Assembly: GCA_932294295.1 (NCBI GenBank)
Contig: OW028574.1
Location: 15,634,215-15,698,214, forward strand
Direction: 5' to 3'
DNA length: 64,000 nt
Source of the DNA: Alitta virens
Taxonomy: Eukaryota > Annelida > Polychaeta > Phyllodocida > Nereididae
The position numbers and the translations under genes were made by a program. The notes under the pieces were generated by a model. The model was given only the letters and a program-made list of their open reading frames with translations. It was not told where the DNA came from and did no database searches. Positions 12,675 through 25,165 of the stretch are shown here, in pieces. How positions within the stretch are numbered: the stretch's first letter is position 1; each line of letters opens with the position of its first letter.

Positions 12675-13005
12675 TTTACAATGGAGTCTTTTCACTGAAA
12701 AGCCCTGAATTCAGTATGACATAAGTCTTTCCTCTCCTCTTATTTCTCATTTTGCTTTTCAGACACAGTAGGTAATAACTAACTGAATCCATAGATATAA
12801 CTTTCTTAGCAAAATAACAAAAATCAACTAAATGATGAAGTGTCAAATATACATTAAAATGCACTAAAAATACTCTTGCTAGGATGCACTTTGCTTTAGC
12901 CAATCACAGTGAAGGGCGGGAACTTTTTCAGCCAGTAGAATTGCAGTATTCTGTTTTAGCCACCTGGTGGAAATACAGAACCTTCCGTGAAAATCCACTA
13001 TTCCC
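12675..13005 (+). repeat. Dispersed repeat family C, copy 1
   Basis: About 330 bp match the reverse complement of 55212-55541 nearly throughout, including TTTCCTCTCCTCTTATT, CTAAATGATGAAGTGTCAAA, AAGGGCGGGAACTTTT and ACCTTCCGTGAAAATCCACT. The match ends at CCACTATTCC in both copies. The overlapping 79-aa frame from 12884 is part of the repeat, not a gene. Confidence 0.85.
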
Positions 13006-14030
13006 ACAACCTCGCAATCAAACCAGTTTCTGGCCACCTCTAATTGAACCAACAGTTTCTGGGTGCCAGCTGCATTGTTACATACCTATTTCACCCCCTG
13101 CATACACAACAACTTTGGAATAATATATTAGCACTCACTCATTGGGACAATATTTGACAAAAAAGTGTTCCCAAAACAGATTGTGTAAATGTTGAGACAA
13201 CATTCTATAATATAGTTTACATGGTTAAACTTATTTGATAATGTTTCGTGATATGATATATAATATTGCCACAAGCATTTCTAGGGTCCACACTTTCGCG
13301 TTGTAACTTTATTCTCAAATAATATACAACATAATTTGAATGATAATGTGGATGTTGTAAAAATATCTGTGTCATATCTATTTTTAAATTGTTATTAAAC
13401 ACTTGCAAGTAGTATTTTATTCACCATATAAAAATGTGTTCTGCCAATATTTCCATGGTGTTTTGTTATAATATGATTAATGCTGTTTCAAGTCTCATCA
13501 ACAAAATCCAGGGACATCTGCAAAATTGGTTGGTATTTTTATTATTTTTTGTTGCGTTGTCAGTGATGAGTCATTGTAGAAAACAAATAAAGATTAATTC
13601 CCATCGAAATGGGATTTTTGTTTGCCCAGTCAGCCCCTAAAGAATTTGCAACATTATAAATGGATGGCAACACAGTCACTCTTGTCATGTTAATGTAAAT
13701 AATATGAAGCTAATGCTGAGTTTCAATTTAAACATTTTTGTTTTTATAATATAATTTTCAGTCTGACTGACAACAAGGCATGACATGGAGAGATACATCA
13801 CTGTGAATGCTCACCCAATATTGCCATTTAAATATTCAGTATAAAAAGAAATAATTGCAATTTTGTTGAAGTTGATAACTTCCAGAAACTGATCGAATGT
13901 TCATTTGAAAATAAAGATTTTCTCTCCTTATTCCAGACATGTTGCTATTATATTTCATAAATTAAACCTGAATCATGATTTTCTTAATATTTAGAAAATA
14001 TTACTTCAAAGTGTTTAGGGTCCACACTTC
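13006..14030. other. Intergenic stretch, nothing recognised
   Basis: AT-rich sequence without domain-like frames or clear repeats. Confidence 0.5.
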
Positions 14031-14034
14031 CATC

Positions 14035-14059
14035 CATCTATCAATCTGTCCATCTATCC

Positions 14060-14099
<40 letters not shown>

Positions 14100-14116
14100 G
14101 TCTGTCTGTCTGTCTG

Positions 14117-14215
<99 letters not shown>

Positions 14216-14221
14216 CTATCA
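14035..14221. repeat. Compound (ATCT)n-(CTGT)n-(CT)n-(ATCT)n microsatellite
   Basis: The order is CATC/TATC units, then CTGT units, about 80 bp of pure CT, then ATCT units. The Ser-Leu-rich plus-strand frame across it is an artefact. Confidence 0.95.
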
Positions 14222-16165
14222 CCTTGAATAGCGGTTACAAAATCTCCTACTTTTCATACCACCGACAACTTTGTGCTTACAATAGGTCCTCACAACTAAC
14301 ACCTTATAAGGTCATTTTCCTGGGTCCCAAAACTGTGATGACAATGCAAAGGTTACAACTTAGTCAAGACTACCCTGAATCCTTGATATCCAGAAAAACT
14401 TCAGCGAATCACCTGGTTGATCTTTTTATCTTATAAAGGGATGCCACAACTTGAACACATCTACTGCAACAAATAACATAACTTCATAACCTGCAGATGC
14501 AAATATCATGGCATGATGACAAATGAAAATGCAGCGATGCCATGAAGACATGTGTCAGAGAATACGTGATTAAAGCATTATCCCCAAGGGTACTGTCTTT
14601 CATTTGTCTCAGCATAGACACACCACTAGGTGCCTTTCAGTTCACACAAATTGCTCAGATGCATGACCCTAACTTTGTTTCAAGTGATGAGAAAGATTGT
14701 AATGAGATTTAAAAGGCATTTGTGACTTCCAAAAAGTGAAGCATTATGTTCTCATCAGTGGAATATATCTCGGGGTGTAATTCAATAGTATAATTTAAAT
14801 GAAAGATATTACAGCTTGAATTTGATTTAAACGGCTTCGGGGACAAATATAAAAGAAGTAAGAACTCCAGAAGTTTTAATGGCAAGACGAGGACAACCTT
14901 GAGCATGAAACTTCCTGTTGAAGTGAATTCCAGGGAAAAAATGGAGACCAAATGGCTAGAATTTGAGAAATTTCTCTGGCATAGTGTGTCCAGCCTTGCC
15001 CTTGAAAATTAATTATTCAGGAGGTGTTGAAAAATAATCCCGACAGAAAAAAAAAATCGCCTTAGCAAGTATTGAATTCTACTAGCATCTTGTTACTAAG
15101 GACGCCACGTTTGAAAAGTAAGGACAGAAGGACAGACGGAAAAAGGAGAAAGACAAGGACTAGAGCAGCACTGATCAAGGAAGAAAAGAGAGAAAATAAA
15201 TGAGGGCGATTCGTTCTTTGACCAGAACACCTGCTTTTCCCACAGGAAACCACTATGGTCACAATTCTTCTACAATGAGGTGATGTAATGAGACTGTGAG
15301 AAATACAATGGGCGATAATGTGTGAGCTATAGGATGCTATTAGTAGGCCTATATATACGAATCCATACTACGAACTATTTCCCTTTTTTTTCATTAAGAA
15401 TTGCGAGTGACTTGTCAGCTAGTCTGTATGTACATATGTCAACTGGAATAACCTAATATGGACTTGAAAGGATTTCTAATGTTCAAGTAACTGTATACTG
15501 CAGAATGGAATGTACCAATCACACAACCTAGTTTTATAAGTAATTTCCCAGGCCATTTTCACTCTCGGCAAAAAACTTTTCCGGTATTAATCGTAGTTGT
15601 GTAATTTTGCTAATTTGAATGACATGACCAACATTTGTGCGCTCTCTGGACGCTCCCTGGAAACATATATCACCAATTCATCACTTGTTTTTGCTGCTTT
15701 CAATTTATTACAGCAATTACACCAATATGCCAACTTGTGTTATTGCAGGGGAAGTCCATAACTAGCCGTGGCTTAAGTGAAGGCACAAGTGAGCAGTCCA
15801 GGCTGTCTACGTCATCAAGGCCATGGCAGTTCCGTCACCATTGGCAACCAGAGGTGGCATCTCAATTTCTGATTGACGTGTCAGGCATGTGACCCTGTAG
15901 ACTTGGAGGACAGCGCCGGGACCTCTTAATGAACCCCAAGCACGAAACATGTGCTTCATGATCACACTCCCTGGGAGTTGACTGTCCCCAGGCAGCCTGT
16001 TTACAAGACCTTTAGAAGGATGAATTGTCCCTCTAAAGGATGGATTGTACATCTGCAAACGGATGAATTGTCCTGCTCTAATGGGGAGGATTGTACTATA
16101 ATTATAAAATAAAATTTACATACAATACATACATAATTGTAATTGGTAACTGCACCATAGCCCTA
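14222..16165. other. Intergenic stretch, nothing recognised
   Basis: Short frames on both strands lack recognisable domains. No transposon ends were found. Confidence 0.5.
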
Positions 16166-16167
16166 AT

Positions 16168-16213
16168 CACACACACACACACACGCACACGCGCGCACAC
16201 ACACACACACGCA
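16168..16213. repeat. (CA)n microsatellite
   Basis: CA units with CG interruptions, seen directly. Confidence 0.9.
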
Positions 16214-16924
16214 CCATCGTAAACAAGTACAGATGATGTATATGCTGTACATGTGTGGACTGCCTCAAAGCTGTGATGTGTTAAGAATTTCAGACAGAAA
16301 GTTAGCTTTCAAAATATATGATCAGATGCAAGGCCAAGGTCATGATGAAATATTAAGGCTTGTATTCTATATAACAGCTGAACAGCCGAATGGCTCAATG
16401 GTGGCCAGAATTCAAGACTTAATACCAATTTATTTGCCTTTATAATGATAACTGGAAACAATAAATATATTCTATTTACAGTGTATGAGAGGCCAGAAGG
16501 AACACTCTAAGACATATTAATAGCATCTTTATCGAGTGCTCTCCTGGGTTTTCGAGAGATCCAAGCAAATCATTATTAATGGCATATCTTCTACATTGCA
16601 TGGCCAGCCACATTCTAGATGTCCAACATTGGCCCAACGTTGGCTCATTTTTACCAAATGTGAAAATGAGAATTGCCTCTGTCTATCAAACCGTTAATTG
16701 TAGTCTAGCACTGTCCAGTTCATTTCACGTGAAAACTATTTGTCCTCTGCGGATTTATGAACGTGATAATTATGGATAAAGAGTTGCGTTGGTGTTTCTG
16801 GTAATTCTAAAAAGTGAGACAATCAATTGCCTCGTACCAATTGCTCAGCATCCCATCATTAATTAGTGAAGGAGTAGTGTTTGGTTCCATTTCACTGTAT
16901 GTTGTGTAGTGTATACTCTTTTTA

Positions 16925-19050
16925 ACCCTCAGCGAGCGAAGTTGTTTTCATCAATGTCCGACGAACGGGCAACCAGGCGGGCAGGCAGGCAGGCGGGCAT
17001 AACACTTTCGTTTCCGGAGTAGAACTCTAACATTAAAGCACTTACCCTACGAAATTGTGTACAGTAATACTCTATATGGCCTAGTGACTCCTTTTGATAG
17101 TCACATTGACATATGTTTGCCATGTTTTACAAAAAATTTTGAAAAAATTAGAATAAAATATATTTTTGTTTCCGGAGCAGAACTCTCACACTACTGCACC
17201 TACATGCTTAAAACTTTGTCATAATATGTCTAAAATAGTGTCGTGGTGCCTTTTGGGGGTCTCATGGCTGTAAATACTATCGAAATTTCAAAATTATGGC
17301 AAAATAGGGAAAATTCCTACTTTTTCAAACTTCATTTTGATGTTCATTTCATGCTGATTACATTACAATGGAAAATCGAAGATGTTTTTTTTTAAATTGA
17401 TGCACTTACCCTAACAAATTTTATTTGTTATAACTCTATATAGCTTAGTTATGCATTTTGATAGTCACATCGACATATCTCAGCTGTGTTTTAAAATATT
17501 TAGAGAAGAAAAATAAATAAATAAACATTTCTATTTCTAGAGCAGGACTCTCACACTACTGCACCTACATGCATACAAAACTTAATAAGAATATGTCTAA
17601 AATAGTGTAGAGATACATTTTTGGGGTTTCATGACCATTAATGACAGATAATTTTATATAATAAATATGAAAATTTGGTACTCTTTCATTTCATAAGTAA
17701 CATTTCGCCAATGATATATCTAGATTATAGTACTTTCACTTTTAACTTTCATTTTGACATTAGTTTCATCTTTCTTTTTATTCGTTTATATAATAATGGG
17801 AAATCTGGAAAAAAATGCTGACAATTTTGATGTTTCCTTCATATTCCTTAGCATCCCATACTTAGCAATGTCAGCCATAAATGTTGTACAATTCAAGTGC
17901 ATAAAATTAATAAATATTTGATCATAGTATTGCCATGCTCAGCCCATTCAACAGTTTTAGTTTATATTTAGCAATTTCATAATGATTTGTTGCATAATGA
18001 TCTATATTTTCACTTGACTCCCAATACTTATTATTGTATTCTTCATATACACCTGTAAAGTGTTCATTTATAAATACTTATTTAAATGACATAGATTTAA
18101 TGCAAATCAGCAACCTAACAATTCAATAACTGTTGAAGGGAATATGGCAATTGATAATACATAGTTCCTTCAGCTGCCAGCTAAATTTAAACAGCAAGCT
18201 AAAAATATTTTGACTTATAAAGGCATTAAAATGGGTGTGTTGAGTATCATTCCATACAAAATATAACTTTAAGATTTGTATTTATTTTTATTTAGACTTT
18301 ATTTATTCAAACAAGTAAATACAAACCTTAAAGGTTCATTTTGTATGAAATTATACCCAACATCTTTATGTGGCATAACATTGTTGCTGAATTTCATATT
18401 TATTCCTTAGGACCATTACCATAGCCCATATATGACTATTTATGACAATGATAATCTTAGTTGTAAATTATTTAAGGAAACATGCTATTGTGCTCATAAT
18501 TCTAGCAAACTGAATACTCCTTATTGTGCATAAAATCTTTGAAAAAAAAACAATAAATAGCAGGAAAAGGACAGACAATACTTTTTATGCTCACTTCTGA
18601 ACAGAATGGATGGCTGTTAATAAGTAAGATAATTGTAAGACATTATAACCCAAGGGAACACTGTATTATTTCACAATTAACAGAATATAATGAAAAAATT
18701 CAAGAGTTAGGGACGTCTTGAACTCTAATTAGCATTGTGTAACAGGCTATGTAGGCCAAGTGACAATCGTTTCGGTTCATCGCACAGTATATAAACACTC
18801 AAGAAATAATATTATTCTAAATTTTGTAAAACATAGCCAAGATATGTCACCCTGGCTATTAAAAGGCACCACTAGGCCATATAGAGTGTTACTGTATAAA
18901 ATTTCATTAGGGTAAGTGCATTAGTGTTAGAGTTCAGCTCTAGAAACGAGAGTGGGTTTAGAGTTCTGCTCTGGAAATGAAAGTGTAACACCCGCCCTCC
19001 TGCCTGTCAGACAATTTTAATGATGCCTGTTTGCTATGTGGGATTCGCTG
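16925..19050. mobile_element. 2.1-kb foldback-type element with long inverted ends
   Basis: The left end (about 16927-17145) and the reverse complement of the right end (about 18825-19048) align over roughly 200 bp. Both share a CAGCGA end, a CAGGCAGG/GGCGGG block, CACTTTC, TTTCCGGAG/TTTCCAGAG, CACTTACCCTA and CTCTATATGGCCTAGTG. The left arm holds a second, diverged copy of about 360 bp (17038-17399 repeated at 17401-17690). An imperfect palindrome near 18238-18362 lies in the interior. I see no transposase, so it is non-autonomous. The exact ends and any target duplication are unresolved. Confidence 0.7.
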
Positions 19051-20027
19051 ACGATTTAGCTGCAGCGCAGCCTATGTTTTATCAAAGCTTGTAATCCTTT
19101 AGAGTGCCTAGCATATAAGTTGCTACAAAGTGAGTTGGACAAGCACTGAAAATAACTAATTAAAGTGCTTTGTTTGTGAAACAACTGTCCAAGTTTTTGA
19201 CCAACACAATCTATGTGACATGGCAGAAGTACTTTGAAAGACTGACTTCTGGCGCAAAATGTATGCCTTAAAAGAGTGAGGTGGTCTCCTAAGTGAGATA
19301 AAGCGATGACCAGGCTTGAAATATGGTGTACAAGGTACTGCGGCAAGTTTGTAGGCGCAGGGCCCCTTTAGAATGAATATAAAACTTTGACCAAGACTGC
19401 TGGGCCTTGAACTGTTTGCCATTTGCATTAAAGAGTTCAAGGAGAAGATATATCATGGGACATCAGAATGCGCAAAGCTAGTTAATTCATTTTTTCTCAA
19501 AGAAAACAAATTGAAATTCACCTTCTGGATCACAGAAGACAGAAAAAAGTTAAATGAATAGGTATACGTGATCGAGTGCAACTGAAATCAATATTTCTAA
19601 TTTTGTAAACGTAGTTTAATGAGACCATCCATGAGTGGGTTACTAATAACTGATTGGAACAAGTACTGCGCTGGATTAACATATTTTATTGACAATAAAT
19701 CACTAGTAAATGAGAAAGAATCGGGTACATCTAGCCTTTAAGGTCCTAAATACAGAAAAAAGCAAGGAAACCCCATTCGAGGGCATTATCCCATATTTTC
19801 CATCATTTATCTTTCCAATTATACACCACTTTATATTCTGTGATTATGATGAATAAACCATTGGGGTTAATATTACTGTCTCTTGAAATAGGTGCATCCT
19901 AAATATTAGAAATATTTACTATAGATTTTTGTACTTTTTTATGTTTTTTCTTACTATTTTCCACTTCATTTGCCACTGTTGCATAAATATATCCACATTG
20001 CTGCTGGCAGAGCATTGTCATGGGACA

Positions 20028-20139
20028 TGACCTTCATCTGAGGTGGATGACCTCGAGGGAGGACCACCATGACCTTGGGGAGGATCAGGGGAGGACAGGG
20101 TCTTGCTGCTCATCATAGCTCGGTGTGATGTGATGACCT
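20028..20139 (-). promoter_or_regulatory. Cluster of TGACCT nuclear-receptor half-sites
   Basis: TGACCT occurs at 20028, 20048, 20070 and 20134, all in the same orientation. The third, TGACCTTGG, is the reverse complement of CCAAGGTCA, a full NR5A/ERR-type monomer site. Whether it is active, and on which gene, is unknown. Confidence 0.25.
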
Positions 20140-21607
20140 GTGAAACCTTCATAATCTCCCAGCGTCCGTCATTGCCAGAGGTGACCCCAGTCCGGCATCC
20201 ATAACATTGTCACTAGGAAATGTCACTTATTACGTTTTTGCCACAACTGTTAACTGAAGCCGCTGCCCTCTGTGTTCTGACTGTTCTTCTATGCTGCATG
20301 AGCCTTGTTTTACTGTGAATAACTGCAGTTTGGATCTTGCACAGTTAGTTCTGGTCTGTTCAATTCATTCATTGGTCATCTACAGATAAAAACTTACATT
20401 TACATCCTCTGGTCATATTGCTAACACCTAGCTTTCACATAAGGCCGTCTGTCACTTGATATTCTCAATGGAGTCTTGACCCATATATCACAGCACATTT
20501 GAAATAAGATTGATATAAAATCGTGAGACAATGTAAAGACCTAAAAGAAGAAATTAATTGAGCATGCATAGAAGGGTGAAAAGAAATCAAATATATGACA
20601 GATAACAGAAATGCCACATAAATATACATTACATTGTAAAAACTGAAAATCTTTTAATATTCGTGTAATGTTCAATCTGTATCATCGATTTGCTATTTGC
20701 AATGATTCTACAGCACAGTTTCTGTCTTATTAACACCACAGTTCGAATACATTAAATGGCATTTCTTTGACCATACAGTGTCACCATATAATAAGCCAAA
20801 TTTACCTTCTCTTTTGCACATAAAAGAAATTGAATCAGAGCAGTAACTAGCCTTCCATTCTGGTCACCCCTACTCTGCACACACAATGCCCACTCAAGCA
20901 ACAATAGGCACAATTGCAGTCTCGGGGCTGTGCCAAGGAGTACTCTAGGGACAACCAGTTCTGCCTGTACTATTATAGCATTTCCTTATTTTATGTTACG
21001 CTTTGTATTCAAATGAGCCCGTGGGTCCCATACAAAACATACAAGACACATAAGCCTCTTTGGGTGAAAAACCTTGGACCTGCTTTGCTGATTACCATTG
21101 CCTTGCTGGTGAGCCAGGAAACGCAAACAAAGCTCAATATGTAGAGGCATATATGGACACACAAGAGGGATTAGGAAGGCTTTCAAGCACTCCATACCAT
21201 AAAGAGGACTGCAAGAGGCTGTCGGGCTGTGCTGCCTATCCGCTGTCATGCCAACTGTGTGCGCACACCAAAAAACTCAACAAGTTAGCTAACACGTCAG
21301 CTGCATATGTGGGGTGCAGCCTAATAGATGCACCGCTTAGATTATGTACACGAGGAAATTAATTGTAAGTTTTAAGTAGCTAATGCATGCAGCACACTAT
21401 GCCTTTAATGCATTTACCATTAACGTATGCCAACAAGAAATGAGCTATTAGCAGGATGTCATCTTTACTTTGTGCCTGCGGGACCACCTCCAGCTGCATG
21501 CAGCCTTTTTAGTTTTTAACCCCTTTTGAATGAGAATATTACTATTTTTATAATATTTAAACATCAATTGTACCCAGGACAGATTTCAATGTTTCAATGT
21601 CCAAATG

Positions 21608-21712
21608 TTACTGAGTCTGCTTAGCCAGCTTACATAAACAGCTGTCAGATGCCGACGTAATGATGAGATGATAAGGCTAGGAGTCCACACCATGTCCACA
21701 CCATGTCAACAC
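21608..21712 (-). repeat. SINE family B fragment
   Basis: The plus strand carries CTGTCAGATGCCGACGTAAT followed by GATGAGATGATAAGGCTAGG, the reverse complement of the family B body. Confidence 0.65.
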
Positions 21713-22755
21713 CATGTTTTGAAATAAGCCAGCCTCAGCTAGCAATAAATCTCAAAAGCCATAACGAAAATTGCATCTTCGCAGTGATGGGGAAAAGTTA
21801 ATTTTAAGGTTATTTTGTTATAGGAGTTTAGTTGTGATCAACTGCATTTTCCTTGTACTTTCCATTGTCATTGTCACTGCAACTTATATCATATAGGAAT
21901 CTGTTAATAAGAAACACATTTCCATGACAAAAAAAAAGCTTTCTTTGAACCCTGTTACCATGCATCCAATTCTGTCATTCTGTTTCTACTAGCTTGCCAA
22001 CCACATAGGCCTAACACAGACTCAGTCCCATTAGCCAATGGCCAAATGCCTAGGTTTCCAGAACATATGCACACACACAAATGCAACGCGATACACCTAG
22101 CAAATGTGACGAGATACAAGATGCCCTAAAAGCTTCGTCACTTCCAGTGCGCTTTTGGCATCACTATAATACGTGGCATTTCGCACTTTACTGAGCAGTA
22201 TCTAACCTAAATGCTGCAACAGAGCACACTTGGTTAGGCCTTTTCTCATATATTAAAAGCTAATTGATCTTGTAAAAGGCAGCAGCATTATGGCCTGGAA
22301 TATTTAGAGATAAGAAGACCAGCTAATTGGCACTAATGATACCCCTTTGTGTGTTTCCACAGCATGTAGCTGATATAAAGGCTTCACCTTTTACAGGCAA
22401 ATACACTCTAATCTCGCTGACAATAGGAACAGGTTAATGGTTTATATTAAGCATAATTTACTAAGTGTGTCAGAAGGTCAAAGAATATGCACGGTACTAA
22501 AAGCAATTGTGACTCAAACAAACTTTGTAAACAAACGTATTGAGCATTTCAAAGATGATGGGCCAAAATTCCTTGATGTATAACTTCACAAATAGAACCA
22601 CCTCAACATTGAGACTACCAAAATTAAATACTGCTTACCATCGTAAGCATTTGTTCTGTAGACAACCTTATTATTCTGACCAATGGTTTTCTAACCATTG
22701 GTTGTCTGCTAATTAATAATTACAAGTTGAGCTTTGACAGAGGATAGAACTACAT

Positions 22756-22875
22756 GGCCAAATGTGCCACGTGCGTTTGCCATGAGTTGGATAAACGCAT
22801 GGAAAACGCATGGCTTTTGCCTAATTATAATGAGGCGAAAACCATGCGTGGAAAACGTACATGGCACATTTGGCC
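22756..22875. repeat. 120-bp near-perfect hairpin
   Basis: The segment begins GGCCAAATGTGCCACGTGCG and ends with its inverse (CGTACATGGCACATTTGGCC). Inner arms CGCATGGCTTTTGCCT and AGGCGAAAACCATGCG pair around an ATTATAAT loop. There is a bulge between the outer and inner arms. It could be a very short MITE or a hairpin-RNA source; nothing shows transcription. Confidence 0.8.
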
Positions 22876-24385
22876 CCGTTGAAGTTGAAGTTGAAATGAT
22901 TTGGCCATGACAATGTTGGATGTCAGCAAAAATGCAAAAAATCGTTATCTAAATCTGCTATAGATATATTCTCTTTCAACGAATAAAGATTAAATTCAAA
23001 ACTTTAAATTAACAAAATAATACTATAGCTTTTTTTCATCTTTAATAGTTCCTCTCCTAAAAGGCAGCTTGTTTGAAAGTTCTGAACAGTCCCTATGCAA
23101 AGAGAGCGATAACCCTCGAGCCATTTGCCTCACTGGATTGACATTGAAGCTTCATTTGCTTTTCAAAACCTCTTTTAGTCGTAATGGAGTCATTTGCATG
23201 ATTCATTTAACAGCTAGGTTCACTGATGGCAAATTTGATGTCGACTTCTGTGATTACTGCTAAAATAATGATAATGGTCTCTTCAGTGTTTACCCGGATG
23301 GCTCATCATGGCTAGTCACAAAATGGAGATGAGCAATATGAGGCTGTCTATTGGTTGTCCCTCAAAGTCATATAATCATGGGACACCCCCTGTAATTCAG
23401 ATTAAATCACACAACATATTTGCATTTCGCGATGAGACAGATATTTGTGTGATAAAAAAAGAAAAAAACATGCAGTATAACTTTGCAAAATGACCCATGC
23501 CATCTAAAAGCAAATTCAGTTCATGAGGAGATCTTTTAAAAATTCTACAGTTTCCATTGTAAATTACTTGTTCTTGCTCCTGTCAATTTATTCTTTTACA
23601 TGCATAGCTATCTATCTATCTATCTATCTTTCTATCTATTTATCTGTCTAGCTATATCTAGCTATCTATCTATCTATTTATCTATCTATCTATCCATCTA
23701 GCTATCTAGCTATCTATCTATCTATCTATCTATTTATCTATCTATCTTTCTATCTATCTTTCTATCTATTTATCTGTCTAGCTATATCTAGCTATCTAGC
23801 TATCTATCTAGCTATCTATTTTTTTAGTCTCAGTCTCACTGCTGCCAGTCTTAACTTTAGTATCAGTCATAAAAATTAAAATATATTATAATAGTGTACC
23901 TGCATCCTGTATATTGATTTAGACACATCCTATGGCCTGATAATATTCACCAGTAAACAGTGTCGTTATTACGTCCAGTGGGGCCAGGATCTCGGTGATG
24001 CACTGTGACACCTTGTAATATATTGCCTTACTCCCATAATCATAAATGCGAAGACCTTGTCAAAGTTCGTTACTGGGTGAACCAGAAACTGGACAGGTCA
24101 TTTGCTTACAAACTTTTTCAATTATGCAGCAGTCTAAGTTTGATGACTTGGTGTTTCTTCTGGTCCAAGGTGCAAGTTAAACTGTAAACAAGCCACAAAG
24201 TGCTGACTAAACTGCACTGCGAAACACCAAATTTACCATGGATCTTCAGTAAATGGCTGTTCTGAAGATCACCAGTATACATTGTACATACAGCCCTGGT
24301 AGTGTGCTAAATTAGTCCAACATTGGATGTAGGCATGGATTATTAATGTTGGACCGACACTGGGCAGATGCTGGGCTAACACTGA
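22876..24385. other. Intergenic stretch, mostly microsatellite
   Basis: No coding exon was recognised. It contains the ATCT array at 23608-23822, and a CCAACATTGG-type motif near 24317. Confidence 0.5.
23608..23822. repeat. Imperfect (ATCT)n array
   Basis: About 215 bp of ATCT units broken by TTTATC, TGTC and AGCT variants. A longer pattern (CTGTCTAGCTATATCTAGCT) appears twice, at about 23644 and 23774. Confidence 0.93.
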
Positions 24386-24387
24386 GC

Positions 24388-24900
24388 TGATATATATATA
24401 AAGATATTTATTTCATGCACACATTGTGGCATTGCGATTCCAAGAATCAAATGCAATCAAAAATTAATTAAACCTAAATGCAGAAATTATTTTGTACAAA
24501 GGAAATTAAGAAGTTCCATTTTTCGATTAAAATCAAAAAAGTCATAAATTAAATTGTCTCTCAAGTCCATTATGGCTTGTATAGAGCACTCATCCTCAGC
24601 TGAAAGAGTTTAGAGTTTATTCCTGTTGTTTCTGTCTTTTGAGAAACAACGAGTTGCTCCCAATCACAGTTTCGGCATTGCTGTGTTCAGCTATGTATCT
24701 CACCCTGTCATTTGGGCTTTACAGCATACTATTCCATAGTTTAAGGAACATCCTGCCAATTCTCTCACTTGAGAGCTTCAATCCTGATAGAGACGGCCGA
24801 TAGCGAGTGTGAGTTGCCCAGGGTAATGACAAAGTCAGCCTCACACATCTGTCTATGAAAACTAGCCACATGATTGTCTACCAAACAACAAGCCTGAGAG
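24388..24900 (-). mobile_element. Probable decayed LINE 3' end
   Basis: On the minus strand the frame reads to FLKLWNSML and stops. This resembles the WNSLP segment that closes many non-LTR retrotransposon ORF2 proteins. A 3' UTR-like stretch follows, ending in AATAAATATCTTTATATATA. The frame is short and the match weak, so chance cannot be excluded. Confidence 0.35.
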
Positions 24901-24984
24901 CCATAGTAGAACAAATAGCATAACTATTAATAAGGATGTGTCTTGTTCAGTCTAACGACACTGCCGGAGAGCAATTTACTATAG

Positions 24985-25165
24985 ATTTACAGTCTCAGAT
25001 GGCTAGACATTGGCTTAACATCGGCACGACATCGATGACAACAAATGTTGAAACCATTTCCCAGACAGCATTTGACATCGGTTTGACGTTGGCCCAATGT
25101 TGGTCCGACGTCGTCCTATGAAGCATGTTCTAATCTGCATGTTATCTGGGGGCATGTTATCTTGG
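24985..25165. repeat. Patch of TTGGCCCAAYGTTGG-type repeats
   Basis: This patch contains ACATTGGCTTAACATCGG, TTGACGTTGGCCCAATGTTG and three copies of a GTTATCTKGGGG segment. Related motifs lie near 11075, 16620, 24320 and 10925. Confidence 0.55.

Larger units (their letters stand above)
19051..22755. other. Intergenic stretch with possible regulatory patch
   Basis: I identify no gene. Two overlapping minus-strand frames of about 95 aa (19056-19440) show no family features. Positions 20028-20139 hold four same-strand TGACCT half-sites. The only clear repeat is the family B fragment at 21608-21712. Confidence 0.5.

Noticed and set aside
12884..13123. 79-aa plus-strand frame
   Set aside because: Most of it lies within repeat family C, whose other copy is inverted in a KIF16B intron with a different frame.
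13975..14436. 153-aa Ser/Leu-rich frame
   Set aside because: It is a translation of a compound CT/ATCT microsatellite.
19056..19440. Two overlapping minus-strand frames of about 95 aa
   Set aside because: They overlap in different frames, show no domain, and start at the edge of the foldback element.
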